Shown in pieces: positions 1-6,573 of a stretch of 6,573 bases of DNA. Every line of letters starts with the position of its first letter. Within the stretch, counting starts at the first letter, position 1. This DNA is from Rhodoferax sp. (GTDB lineage Bacteria > Pseudomonadota > Gammaproteobacteria > Burkholderiales > Burkholderiaceae). The DNA lies in assembly GCA_028292075.1 (NCBI GenBank), contig JAQGNA010000030.1, positions 1 to 6,573 on the forward strand. Reading direction: 5' to 3'. Made by a program: the position numbers and the translations under genes. The notes below the pieces were generated by a model. That model searched no databases. It was not told the DNA's origin and saw nothing but the letters and a program-made list of their open reading frames with translations.

Positions 1-1082
1 GGGGGCTGGTGATGGTGTATTCGGCGTCCATCGCCATGCCCGACAACCCGAGCTTCGCCAACTATGGCCACAACTTCTTTCTGATCCGCCACGCCGAGTA
101 CCTGGGAGTCGCGTACGTCGCCGCGCTGATCACGTTCCAGGTGCCGATGCGCACCTGGGAGCGCTGGGCGCCCTGGCTCTTCGTGTTTTCGCTGCTGCTG
201 CTGGTGCTGGTGCTGGTGCCCGGCGTGGGACGCGTGGTGTACGGCGCCCGCCGCTGGCTGCCGCTCGGCATCATGAACTTCCAGCCGTCGGAGATGGCCA
301 AGTTTGCCGTGGTGCTGTATGCGTCCGACTACATGGTCCGCAAGATGGACGTGAAGGAAAAATTCTGGCGGGCCGTGTTGCCGATGGGTGTGGCGGTGGG
401 CGTGATCGGCATTTTGCTGCTGGCCGAGCCCGACATGGGCGCTTTCATGGTGATCGCCGTGATCGCCATGGGCATCCTGTTCCTGGGCGGCGTCAACGCC
501 CGCATGTTCTTCCTGATCGCCACGATCCTGGTGGGCGCCTTCTGCCTGATGATCGCATTCAACGACTACCGCCGCGCGCGGATCTTCGCCTACCTCGATC
601 CCTGGAGCGACACCAACGCGCTGGGCAAGGGCTATCAGCTGACGCATTCGCTCATTGCCATCGGCAGGGGCGAGATCTTCGGTGTGGGCCTGGGCGGCAG
701 CATCGAAAAACTCAGCTGGCTGCCGGAGGCCCACACCGACTTCCTGCTCGCCGTGATCGGCGAGGAGTTCGGCCTGGTCGGCATGGTGGTCGTCATCGGC
801 CTGTTCTTCTGGCTCATCCGCCGCGTCATGCACATCGGCCGCCAGGCCATCGCACTCGACCGCCTGTTCGCCGGTCTGGTGGCGCAGGGCGTCGGCATCT
901 GGATGGGCTTTCAGACCTTCATCAACATGGGCGTGAACCTCGGCGCGCTGCCGACCAAAGGCCTGACGCTGCCGCTGATGAGTTTTGGTGGATCGGCGAT
1001 TTTGTGGAATTTGATCGCGCTGGCAGTTGTTCTGAGAATCGATTTCGAGAACAGACAACTCATGCATGGGGTGCGCGCATGA
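1..1082 (+). CDS. ftsW: FtsW, septal peptidoglycan glycosyltransferase (SEDS family), 5' end missing
   Basis: FtsW is an inner-membrane SEDS protein that polymerises lipid II into septal glycan strands together with the transpeptidase FtsI. The frame is open from the first full codon at position 3. The GTG (9) and ATG (12) near the edge are very likely internal, because the surrounding [10 protein letters not shown] lies in the first membrane segment of the family. About 359 residues are visible against the usual 380-430, so only the cytoplasmic N-terminus and part of segment 1 are missing. Eight or so further hydrophobic segments follow. Family signatures seen are GARRWLPLG and FQPSEMAKF (about 243-306), AEPDMG (424-441), [14 protein letters not shown] (625-666), PEAHTDF (723-743; its Asp codon at 738-740 aligns with the SEDS catalytic Asp) and the C-terminal [13 protein letters not shown] (972-1010). 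The stop TGA (1080-1082) sits in an ATGA. Nothing looks broken. Confidence 0.97.
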   Translation, partial: GLVMVYSASIAMPDNPSFANYGHNFFLIRHAEYLGVAYVAALITFQVPMRTWERWAPWLFVFSLLLLVLVLVPGVGRVVYGARRWLPLGIMNFQPSEMAKFAVVLYASDYMVRKMDVKEKFWRAVLPMGVAVGVIGILLLAEPDMGAFMVIAVIAMGILFLGGVNARMFFLIATILVGAFCLMIAFNDYRRARIFAYLDPWSDTNALGKGYQLTHSLIAIGRGEIFGVGLGGSIEKLSWLPEAHTDFLLAVIGEEFGLVGMVVVIGLFFWLIRRVMHIGRQAIALDRLFAGLVAQGVGIWMGFQTFINMGVNLGALPTKGLTLPLMSFGGSAILWNLIALAVVLRIDFENRQLMHGVRA

Positions 1083-1104
1083 ACGCGTACGCTCTTTCCG
1101 CCGC

Positions 1105-1209
1105 CCCTCACCCCAACCCTCTCCCCAGCGGGGCGAGGGGGCAAGGCAGGCACGCGAGCGCTGGTTCCTTCTTCCTCCCTCTCCTTCCGGGAGCGGGCTG
1201 GGGTGAGGG
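1105..1209. repeat. Dispersed palindromic repeat element ('PHPNPLP' type) between ftsW and murG
   Basis: The outer arms CCCTCACCCCAACCC (1105-1119) and GGGCTGGGGTGAGGG (1195-1209) are inverted complements at 14 of 15 positions. Each arm also lies against a smaller hairpin. In the left one, CCCTC-T-CCCC (1117-1126) pairs with GGGG-C-GAGGG (1130-1139) around the loop AGC. In the right one, CCC-T-CTCC (1177-1184) pairs with GGAG-C-GGG (1190-1197) around a five-base loop. Positions 1117-1119 and 1195-1197 can join either the outer stem or an inner hairpin, so alternative folds exist. Sequences of this kind are scattered between genes in many beta- and gammaproteobacteria and are often mistranslated as PHPNPLP or PSPQPAP peptides. 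I recognise this from memory, not from a search. There is no T-run after the stem on either strand, so a Rho-independent terminator is unlikely. Confidence 0.8.
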
Positions 1210-1244
1210 CATGCGTCGGTACACCGCTGCGCTCGGTTCGAGCC

Positions 1245-1249
1245 GGAGG
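1245..1249 (+). promoter_or_regulatory. Ribosome binding site of murG
   Basis: GGAGG lies five bases before the ATG at 1255, a strong match to the 16S rRNA anti-Shine-Dalgarno end. It supports 1255 as the murG start and lies downstream of the repeat, so murG can be initiated without relying on ftsW translation. Confidence 0.8.
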
Positions 1250-1254
1250 ATGCC

Positions 1255-2316
1255 ATGACCCGCTGCGCCCTCGTCATGGCCGGCGGCACCGGCGGCCACA
1301 TTTTCCCCGGGCTCGCAGTGGCCGAAGCCCTGCGCGAGCGCGGCTGGCGGGTGCATTGGCTGGGCGTGCCCGGCAGCATGGAAAGCCAGCTCGTGCCACC
1401 GCGCGGGTTCGCCTTCGAGCCCATTGAATTTTCCGGCGTTCGCGGCAAGAGCCCGATGACGCTGGCGCTTCTGCCGCTACGACTCCTGCGCGCCTTCTGG
1501 CAAAGCGTCAAGGTCATGCGCCGGGTCAAGCCCGACGTGGTGCTGAGCATGGGCGGCTACATCGCCTTTCCTGGCGGGATGATGGGCGTGCTGCTCGGCA
1601 AGGCCCTGGTGCTGCACGAACAGAACTCCGTGCCGGGCCTGGTCAACAAGGTGCTGGCCGGCGTGGCCGACCGTGTCTTCACCGCCTTTCCAGGCGTGCT
1701 GCCCAAATCGACCTGGGTTGGCAATCCGCTGCGCACGCCGTTCCTGGTGCAGGCCGAGCCGACCGAGCGCTTCGCCGGCCGCAGCGGTCCCCTCAAGCTG
1801 CTGGTGGTCGGTGGCAGCCTGGGCGCCCGTGCCCTGAACGAGATCGTGCCCAAGGCACTGGCACTGATTCCCGAAGACCGCCGGCCCACCGTCGTCCACC
1901 AGAGCGGCGCGAAGCAGCTCGATGCGTTGCGGGCCGGGTATGCCACCGCCGGCGTCCAGGCGGAGCTGACCGCCTTCATCGACGACACCGCCACGGCCTA
2001 TGCCGACGCCGACCTGGTGGTCTGCCGCGCCGGCGCCAGCACCGTGACCGAGCTGGCCGCCGTGGGGGCGGCGGCGCTGTTCGTGCCATTCCCGTCAGCG
2101 GTCGATGACCACCAGACCACCAACGCGAAGTTCCTCGTCGGACAAGGCGGCGGCTGGCTGGTCCCGCAAAAGGAGCTGACCCCCGTGGTACTGGCGGCCT
2201 TACTCAACAAGATGGAACGCGCCACGCTGCTGCAGTGCGCACTGAAAGCCAAGAAGATGCAAAAAATCGGTGCCACTGAGGCCGTGGTCGCAGCCTGCGA
2301 GGAGCTATCCCAATGA
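1255..2316 (+). CDS. murG: MurG, UDP-GlcNAc:lipid I GlcNAc transferase
   Basis: MurG transfers GlcNAc from UDP-GlcNAc to undecaprenyl-PP-MurNAc-pentapeptide (lipid I) to give lipid II, on the cytoplasmic face of the inner membrane. The 353-residue length is normal for the family (E. coli 355). The N-terminal acceptor domain shows the glycine-rich loop GGTGGHIFP (residues 10-18), SMGGY (98-102) and HEQNSVPG (121-128). The C-terminal donor domain shows VVGGSLGAR (184-192), [11 protein letters not shown] (257-267, including the conserved Glu 266) and [14 protein letters not shown] (278-291), which bind the nucleotide sugar. The start follows a strong GGAGG, and the protein begins only a few residues before the first beta strand, as is usual. 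The gene is separated from ftsW by 172 bases holding a repeat, and its stop overlaps the murC start (ATGA, 2313-2316). Confidence 0.98.
   Translation: MTRCALVMAGGTGGHIFPGLAVAEALRERGWRVHWLGVPGSMESQLVPPRGFAFEPIEFSGVRGKSPMTLALLPLRLLRAFWQSVKVMRRVKPDVVLSMGGYIAFPGGMMGVLLGKALVLHEQNSVPGLVNKVLAGVADRVFTAFPGVLPKSTWVGNPLRTPFLVQAEPTERFAGRSGPLKLLVVGGSLGARALNEIVPKALALIPEDRRPTVVHQSGAKQLDALRAGYATAGVQAELTAFIDDTATAYADADLVVCRAGASTVTELAAVGAAALFVPFPSAVDDHQTTNAKFLVGQGGGWLVPQKELTPVVLAALLNKMERATLLQCALKAKKMQKIGATEAVVAACEELSQ
2299..2304 (+). promoter_or_regulatory. Ribosome binding site of murC, inside the murG 3' end
   Basis: GAGGAG lies eight bases before the murC ATG at 2313 and is embedded in the last codons of murG. 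Together with the ATGA overlap it supports both the murC start and reinitiation after murG. Confidence 0.7.
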
Positions 2317-3746
2317 AGCACGCCGTCAGGCATCTGCATTTCGTCGGCATCGGCGGCTCCGGCATGTCCGCGATCGCCGAGGTGATCCACAAGCTGGGCT
2401 ACACCGTGTCGGGCAGCGACCAGAGCGACAGCCCCACGCTGCGGCGCCTGTGCGACCTGGGCATCCATACCTTCATCGGGCACGACCCGGCGAATGTGGA
2501 TGGCGCGGACGCCATCGTCACCTCCACCGCCGTGAAGGCCGACAACCCCGAAGTACTGGCCGCGCGCGAGAAGCGCGTTCCCATCGTGCCGCGCGCGCTG
2601 ATGCTGGCGGAACTGATGCGGCTGAAGCAGGGCATCGCCATTGCCGGCACGCACGGCAAGACTACCACCACCAGCCTGGTCGCGAGCGTGCTGGTCGAGG
2701 CGGGCCTCGATCCCACCTTTGTCATCGGTGGAAGACTCAACAGCGCCGGCGCCAACGCGCGGCTGGGCAGCGGCGACTACATCGTCGTCGAGGCGGACGA
2801 GTCCGACGCTTCCTTCCTGCACCTTTTGCCGGTGATGGCGGTGGTGACCAACATCGACGCCGACCACATGGAGACCTACGGCCATGATTTCGGCAACCTG
2901 AAGAAGGCCTTCGTCGACTTCCTGCACCGCATGCCGTTCTACGGCACGGCCATTCTCTGCACCGACGACGCCGCCATCCGCGAGATCGTGCCCCAGGTGA
3001 CCTGCCCGGTGACGAGCTACGGCTTCGACGAGGGTGCGCAGGTCCGCGCCATCGACGTGCGCGCCGTGGGCGGCCAGATGCATTTCACCGTGCAGCGGCG
3101 CAACGGCGTGACGCTGCCCGACCTGCCGGTGGTGCTGAACCTGCCCGGCCGCCACAACGTGTTGAACGCGCTGTCGGCCATTGCCGTGGCGGTGGAGCTG
3201 AACGTACCCGACGCCGCGGTGCAACAGGCGCTCGCCACCTTCGAGGGCGTGGGCCGGCGTTTTCAGCGCTATGGCGACTGGCTCGCCAAGGACGGCGGCA
3301 CGATCACCGTGGTCGACGACTACGGTCATCACCCGGTGGAAATGGCCGCCACGCTGGCCGCCGCTCGTGGGGCATTCCCGGGCCGGCGCCTGGTGCTGGC
3401 TTTTCAGCCGCACCGCTACAGCCGCACCCGCGACTGCTTCGAGGATTTCGTCAAGGTGATCGGTGAGGCCGACGTGGTGCTGCTGTCCGAAATCTACGCC
3501 GCCGGCGAAGCGCCCATCGTGGCCGCCGACGGCCGTGCGCTGGCCCGGGCCTTGCGTGTGGCCGGCCGGGTCGAACCCGTTTTCGTCGACGACATTGCCG
3601 CCATGCCGCAGAGCATTCTCGATACCGCGCAGGGCGGCGACGTGGTGCTTTGCATGGGCGCGGGCTCCATCGGCGCGGTGCCGGGCAAGCTGGTTGAAAT
3701 GTTGTCTCTTCAGGAGCGTGCCATGCAACTGGCGCGGACGGTATGA
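2313..3746 (+). CDS. murC: MurC, UDP-N-acetylmuramate--L-alanine ligase
   Basis: MurC is the cytoplasmic ATP-dependent ligase that adds L-Ala to UDP-MurNAc, the first stem-peptide residue. Its 477 residues are close to the family norm (E. coli 491). The N-terminal UDP-binding Rossmann domain carries the [13 protein letters not shown] loop (12-24), which starts VGIGGSGM rather than with the patterns of MurD, MurE or MurF. The central ATPase domain has the P-loop GTHGKTTT (112-119), EADESD (160-165) and [12 protein letters not shown] (179-190). The C-terminal domain follows [11 protein letters not shown] (279-289), with DDYGHHP (335-341) and FQPHRYSR (364-371), both typical of MurC. All key Mur ligase residues are present. 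The start overlaps the murG stop and the stop overlaps the ddl ATG, so murC lies in a tightly packed run. MurC is distinguished from Mpl by its dcw context and length. Confidence 0.98.
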   Translation: MKHAVRHLHFVGIGGSGMSAIAEVIHKLGYTVSGSDQSDSPTLRRLCDLGIHTFIGHDPANVDGADAIVTSTAVKADNPEVLAAREKRVPIVPRALMLAELMRLKQGIAIAGTHGKTTTTSLVASVLVEAGLDPTFVIGGRLNSAGANARLGSGDYIVVEADESDASFLHLLPVMAVVTNIDADHMETYGHDFGNLKKAFVDFLHRMPFYGTAILCTDDAAIREIVPQVTCPVTSYGFDEGAQVRAIDVRAVGGQMHFTVQRRNGVTLPDLPVVLNLPGRHNVLNALSAIAVAVELNVPDAAVQQALATFEGVGRRFQRYGDWLAKDGGTITVVDDYGHHPVEMAATLAAARGAFPGRRLVLAFQPHRYSRTRDCFEDFVKVIGEADVVLLSEIYAAGEAPIVAADGRALARALRVAGRVEPVFVDDIAAMPQSILDTAQGGDVVLCMGAGSIGAVPGKLVEMLSLQERAMQLARTV

Positions 3747-4801
3747 ACAGCAGCCAGCAAACGGGCGACGCCGGACTGGCCCATGGCGCGACCGCGCCGG
3801 CGGGCCATGTTGCGGCGGAACCATTGGCAAGCGCCGAGGCCGCGTCCATGGGCAAGGTGGCCGTGCTGATGGGCGGTGCTTCCGCCGAGCGCGAGGTCTC
3901 GCTGATGTCGGGCACGGGCGTGCTGGCCGCGCTGCGCAGCCAGGGCGTGGACGCGCATGCCTTCGACCCCAGCGAGCGGGACCTGGTCGAGCTGAAGCGC
4001 GACGGCTTCGCACGCTGCTTCATCGCGCTGCACGGCCGCTTCGGCGAAGACGGCACGGTGCAGGGCGCGCTGGAGCTTCTGGGCATTCCGTACACCGGCT
4101 CAGGCGTGATGGCGTCCAGCATCGCCATCGACAAGATCATGACCAAGCGGGTGTGGATCGCCGAAGGCGTGCCCACCCCGAAGTACAAGCTGCTGACGCA
4201 GGGCCAGTTCGACCGCCAGGCGGTGTTGGACGTGCCCGGCGAACTCGGCCTGCCGGTGATCGTGAAGCCGGCACGCGAGGGCTCGTCCATCGGCGTCAAC
4301 AAGGTTGAAGGGCAGTCGGGCATGGTGGAGGCGGTGGACGCGGTGCTGCGGCTCGACGCCGATGTGCTGTGCGAGGCCTTCGTCGAAGGTGACGAGGTGA
4401 CCTGCCCCGTGCTCGGCACCGGGCCGACCGCGCAGGCGCTGCCGGTGATCCGCATCGTGGCGCCCGAAGGCAACTACGACTATCAGAATAAATACTTCAC
4501 CGACACCACGCAGTACCTCGTGCCCTGCGGCTTGCCCGAGGGTGAGGAAGAAGCGATTCAGGCCCTGGTGCTGAAGGCCTATCGCGTGCTGGGCTGCCGC
4601 GGCTGGGGCCGCATCGACGTGATGATCGACCGCAAGACGCGGAAGCCCTATCTGCTCGAGATCAACACCTCGCCCGGCATGACCAGCCATTCGCTGGTGC
4701 CGATGTCGGCCCGCGCCGCCGGCCTGTCGTACGAGGCGCTGTGCCTGCGCCTGTTGCAGGCCGCGGCACTCGACAACCGCCCGGGAGCCGCACAGCCATG
4801 A
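3743..4801 (+). CDS. ddl: D-alanine--D-alanine ligase (DdlB type) with N-terminal extension
   Basis: Ddl is a cytoplasmic ATP-grasp enzyme that makes D-Ala-D-Ala, later added to the UDP-MurNAc tripeptide by MurF. Numbering from the ATG at 3743, motifs are [11 protein letters not shown] (44-54; Glu 49 matches DdlB Glu 15), [10 protein letters not shown] (95-104), YTGSGVMAS (117-125), [14 protein letters not shown] (171-184; Ser 181 matches Ser 150), NYDYQNKY (244-251; Tyr 251 matches Tyr 216), GWGRIDVM (287-294) and [17 protein letters not shown] (304-320, metal ligands Glu 307 and Asn 309). The active-site Tyr, rather than Phe, points to D-Ala-D-Ala and not D-Ala-D-Lac. At 352 residues it is some 40 longer than E. 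coli DdlB (306), owing to an Ala-rich lead of 35 residues. The start at 3743 is favoured by the ATGA overlap with murC but has no well-spaced binding site: AGGAG at 3712 is 26 bases away. The ATG at 3848, with GAGG eight bases upstream, is a real alternative. It would give a 317-residue protein of standard length. Confidence 0.96.
   Translation: MNSSQQTGDAGLAHGATAPAGHVAAEPLASAEAASMGKVAVLMGGASAEREVSLMSGTGVLAALRSQGVDAHAFDPSERDLVELKRDGFARCFIALHGRFGEDGTVQGALELLGIPYTGSGVMASSIAIDKIMTKRVWIAEGVPTPKYKLLTQGQFDRQAVLDVPGELGLPVIVKPAREGSSIGVNKVEGQSGMVEAVDAVLRLDADVLCEAFVEGDEVTCPVLGTGPTAQALPVIRIVAPEGNYDYQNKYFTDTTQYLVPCGLPEGEEEAIQALVLKAYRVLGCRGWGRIDVMIDRKTRKPYLLEINTSPGMTSHSLVPMSARAAGLSYEALCLRLLQAAALDNRPGAAQP
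4783..4787 (+). promoter_or_regulatory. Probable ribosome binding site of ftsQ, inside the ddl 3' end
   Basis: GGGAG lies ten bases before the ftsQ ATG at 4798. The spacing is at the long end, but with the ATGA overlap it favours this start over the in-frame GTG at 4741, which would add 19 residues deep inside ddl. Confidence 0.5.
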
Positions 4802-5592
4802 AGCGCCAGCTGGCCATGCCGATGGACGTCAAGCTCATGAACGCGACCGCTTCGGTCCTGTTCCTGGGCTTCGTCGTCCTGATGCTGGCCAGTGGTGTCT
4901 GGTGGGCGCTGCGCCAGCCCATGTTCGCCATCTCGCAGATCACGGTGCAGGGCGAGGTCAGCCACAACAACGCCCTGACGCTGCGCGCGAACATCGCGAA
5001 CAAGGTGCGCGGCAACTTCTTCACGATTGACCTGGCTTCGGCCAAGAGCGCCTTCGAGACCGTGCCCTGGGTGCGCCGGGCCGTGGTGCGGCGCGAGTTC
5101 CCCAACCACCTGCGCGTCATCCTTCAGGAGCACCAGGCCGCGGCGTATTGGGGCCCCGAAGGCGAATCGCGCCTGGTCAACGCCTTCGGCGAGATCTTCG
5201 AGGCCAATGTGGACGAGGTCGAGCGCGAAGACCTGCCCAGGCTGACCGGCCCGGCGGAAGAGTCGGGCCAGGTGCTCGGCATGTACCGGGTGCTGGCGCC
5301 GCTGTTCCAGCCGCTCGACGTGTCCCTCGACGAGGTCGACCTGAGCAACCGTGGCGGCTGGCGTCTGGCCACCGACAACGGCGCCATCATCGAACTCGGA
5401 CGCGGCAGCACCGACGAGATCGTGCAGCGGGCCCAGCGTTTCATCGCCACCGTGACCCAGGTGGCCGGACAGTATGGACGCACGGTCGACGCGGTAGAGC
5501 GCGCCGACCTGCGTTACGGCGAGGGCTATGCCCTGCGCATGCGCGGGGTGGCCACGGTGACGTCGCCATTGCCACCCGGCAAGAAGAAATAA
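4798..5592 (+). CDS. ftsQ: FtsQ, cell division protein (FtsQ/DivIB family)
   Basis: FtsQ is a bitopic inner-membrane protein that forms the FtsQLB complex with FtsL and FtsB and links early and late divisome proteins. The 264 residues (E. coli 276) show a short N-terminal cytoplasmic tail with Lys and Arg, and one membrane helix at about 17-38. A periplasmic POTRA domain follows at about 43-113 ([16 protein letters not shown] to [16 protein letters not shown]), with [15 protein letters not shown] in its second half. The FtsQ beta domain then runs to about 255, including [11 protein letters not shown] (126-136), LPRLTGP (146-152) and [12 protein letters not shown] (236-247). A lysine-rich tail (GKKK) ends the protein. 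The start is the ATG overlapping the ddl stop (4798-4801). Sequence conservation in this family is low, so the call rests on domain layout plus position between ddl and ftsA. Confidence 0.96.
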   Translation: MKRQLAMPMDVKLMNATASVLFLGFVVLMLASGVWWALRQPMFAISQITVQGEVSHNNALTLRANIANKVRGNFFTIDLASAKSAFETVPWVRRAVVRREFPNHLRVILQEHQAAAYWGPEGESRLVNAFGEIFEANVDEVEREDLPRLTGPAEESGQVLGMYRVLAPLFQPLDVSLDEVDLSNRGGWRLATDNGAIIELGRGSTDEIVQRAQRFIATVTQVAGQYGRTVDAVERADLRYGEGYALRMRGVATVTSPLPPGKKK

Positions 5593-5638
5593 GCAAGCAA
5601 GCAGAGCGAATACGGATTACGGAATACAGGACCCACTC
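5591..5638 (+). other. ftsQ-ftsA spacer with short tandem repeats
   Basis: The spacer of 46 bases (5593-5638) is AT-richer than the genes around it. Three tandem AAGC units (5591-5602) begin within the ftsQ stop codon, and TACGGA occurs twice (5611-5616 and 5618-5623), followed by a third TAC. No convincing terminator or -35/-10 pair is visible. Its only clear signal is the ftsA ribosome binding site at its end. Confidence 0.5.
5628..5631 (+). promoter_or_regulatory. Ribosome binding site of ftsA
   Basis: AGGA lies seven bases before the ATG at 5639, a good spacing. Unlike the murC, ddl and ftsQ starts, ftsA does not overlap its predecessor, so its translation can be set independently of ftsQ. 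Confidence 0.6.
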
Positions 5639-6573
5639 ATGGCAAAAGAATACAAGGATCTGGTTGTCGGTGTCGACATCGGCACCGCCAAGGTGATGGT
5701 GGTCGTGGCCGAGGTCATGTCGGGCGGCGACCTGAAACTGGCCGGCTTCGGCGTGGCGCCGAGCAACGGCCTCAAGCGCGGCGTGGTGGTCAACATCGAC
5801 GCCACGGTGCAGAGCATCCAGCTTGCGTTGAAGGAGGCCGAGCTGATGGCCGACTGCAAGATCTCGCATGTCTACACCGGCATCACCGGCAGCCACATCC
5901 GCGGCATCAACTCGAGCGGCATGGTGGCGGTGAAAGACCGCGAGGTCACCGCCGCCGATGTGGCCCGGGTTGTGGAGACGGCCAAGGCCATCAACATCAG
6001 CACCGACCAGCGCCTGCTGCTGGTGGAGCCGCAAGAGTTCGTGATCGACGGCCAGGACGTGAAGGAGCCCATCGGCATGAGCGGCATCCGGCTCGAGGCC
6101 AAGGTGCACATCGTGACCGGCGCCCAGAGCGCGGCGGAGAACATCATCAAGTGCGTGCGCCGCTGCGGCCTCGACGTGGACCAGCTGATGCTGAACCCGC
6201 TGGCCTCGAGTCTTTCGGTGTTGACCGAGGACGAGCGCGAGCTCGGCGTGGCGCTGGTGGACATCGGCGCCGGCACGACCGACGTGGCGATCTTCACCAA
6301 CGGCGCGATCCGCCACACCGCGGTGATTCCGATTGCCGGCGACCTGATCACCAGCGACATCGCCATGGCACTGCGCACGCCCACCAAGGACGCCGAGGAC
6401 ATCAAGGTCGAGAGCGGTTATGCCAAGCAGCTGCTGGCCGACCCCGACGCCCAGGTCGAGGTGCCAGGCCTGGGCGACCGTGGCCCGCGCATGATCAGCA
6501 AGCAGGCGCTCGCGGGCGTGATCGAGCCGCGGGTCGAGGAAATCTTTTCGCTCGTGCAGCAGGTGATCCGCGA
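5639..6573 (+). CDS. ftsA: FtsA, actin-like divisome protein, 3' end missing
   Basis: FtsA is an actin-family ATP-binding protein that tethers FtsZ filaments to the inner membrane and recruits later division proteins. The frame runs open from the ATG at 5639 to the window edge, giving 311 complete residues of roughly 410-420 expected. Phosphate loop 1 is VVGVDIGTAKV (9-19). ELMADCKISHVYTGITGSHI (68-87) leads into the 1C (SHS2) domain characteristic of FtsA, with EPQEFVIDG (130-138) and RLEAKVHIVTG (151-161). LASSLSVLTEDERELGV (188-204) precedes phosphate loop 2, VDIGAGTTDVAIF (207-219). VIPIAGDLITSDIA (229-242) and GVIEPRVEEIF (293-303) follow. The adenosine-binding motif and the C-terminal amphipathic membrane helix would lie beyond the window. 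MreB and Hsp70 relatives are ruled out by the 1C domain and the position after ftsQ. Confidence 0.97.
   Translation, partial: MAKEYKDLVVGVDIGTAKVMVVVAEVMSGGDLKLAGFGVAPSNGLKRGVVVNIDATVQSIQLALKEAELMADCKISHVYTGITGSHIRGINSSGMVAVKDREVTAADVARVVETAKAINISTDQRLLLVEPQEFVIDGQDVKEPIGMSGIRLEAKVHIVTGAQSAAENIIKCVRRCGLDVDQLMLNPLASSLSVLTEDERELGVALVDIGAGTTDVAIFTNGAIRHTAVIPIAGDLITSDIAMALRTPTKDAEDIKVESGYAKQLLADPDAQVEVPGLGDRGPRMISKQALAGVIEPRVEEIFSLVQQVIR

Larger units (their letters stand above)
1079..1258 (+). other. 59-codon open frame bridging ftsW and murG through the repeat; probably not a functional protein
   Basis: An ATG at 1079 overlaps the ftsW stop as ATGA and opens a frame of 59 codons. The frame ends in TGA at 1256-1258, which overlaps the murG ATG at 1255 in the same ATGA arrangement. 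The peptide starts [16 protein letters not shown] and later contains LLPGAGWGEG, which is the translation of the two arms of the palindromic repeat rather than a protein domain I recognise. No domain, signal peptide or membrane segment is apparent. If translated, it would act as a leader that carries ribosomes from ftsW to the murG start; this is inference. The alternative is that the frame is open by chance in GC-rich DNA and murG is started independently from its own good ribosome binding site. Confidence 0.3.

Noticed and set aside
9..14. GTG or ATG at the window edge as the true ftsW start
   Set aside because: The frame continues open upstream to the window edge, and [10 protein letters not shown] belongs to the first membrane segment, so the true start is outside the window.
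1105..1209. Rho-independent terminator between ftsW and murG
   Set aside because: The palindrome forms GC-rich stems, but no T-run follows on either strand and a terminator here would cut off essential downstream genes.
1998..4013. Open frame of 671 codons on the - strand opposite murG, murC and ddl
   Set aside because: It runs antisense to three clear genes. The translation is Arg/His/Gly/Ala-rich with no domain, as expected for the opposite strand of GC-rich genes with G/C third positions.
3451..4473. Open frame of 340 codons on the - strand opposite murC and ddl
   Set aside because: It has low-complexity Ser/Ala/Pro/Arg composition, no recognisable motif, and lies wholly antisense to real genes.
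4741..4797. Longer FtsQ from the in-frame GTG at 4741
   Set aside because: The 19 extra residues lie deep within ddl and lack family resemblance, and the ATG at 4798 has the ATGA overlap and a possible binding site.
5441..6316. Open frame of 291 codons on the - strand opposite ftsQ and ftsA
   Set aside because: It is rich in His, Asp and Ala in the pattern produced by antisense reading of GC-rich codons, and it covers the well-supported ftsA frame.

Overview
This window is a piece of the division and cell wall (dcw) cluster of a GC-rich Gram-negative bacterium. The order is ftsW (5' end missing) - murG - murC - ddl - ftsQ - ftsA (3' end missing), all on the + strand. The gene order, the protein sequences and the strong G/C third-position bias fit a betaproteobacterium of the order Burkholderiales, most likely Comamonadaceae. 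That placement is inferred from family resemblance, without a database search.

Layout: 1-1082 is the rest of ftsW, the lipid II polymerase of the septum. 1083-1254 is the only sizeable gap between core genes. It holds a GC-rich imperfect palindrome (about 1105-1209) of the dispersed type whose spurious translation reads 'PHPNPLP'. 1255-2316 is murG, 2313-3746 murC, 3743-4801 ddl and 4798-5592 ftsQ. A 46-base spacer follows, and ftsA runs from 5639 past the window end. ftsZ would be expected next, outside the window.

Functionally, MurC adds L-Ala to UDP-MurNAc and Ddl makes the D-Ala-D-Ala dipeptide of the stem peptide. MurG adds GlcNAc to lipid I to give lipid II, and FtsW (with its partner PBP3/FtsI, outside the window) polymerises lipid II at the septum. 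FtsQ belongs to the FtsQLB regulatory complex and FtsA anchors and steers the FtsZ ring. Precursor synthesis and divisome assembly are thus transcribed together, and the junctions murG/murC, murC/ddl and ddl/ftsQ are all four-base ATGA overlaps, which suggests translational coupling.

The most interesting spot is the ftsW-murG junction. ftsW also ends in an ATGA, but that ATG no longer opens murG. It opens a 59-codon frame that runs through the palindromic repeat and stops at a second ATGA, whose ATG is the murG start. The repeat therefore sits inside a coupled operon without interrupting the chain of overlapping start and stop codons. I see no new biological system: the rest is a conventional dcw cluster with intact signature motifs.
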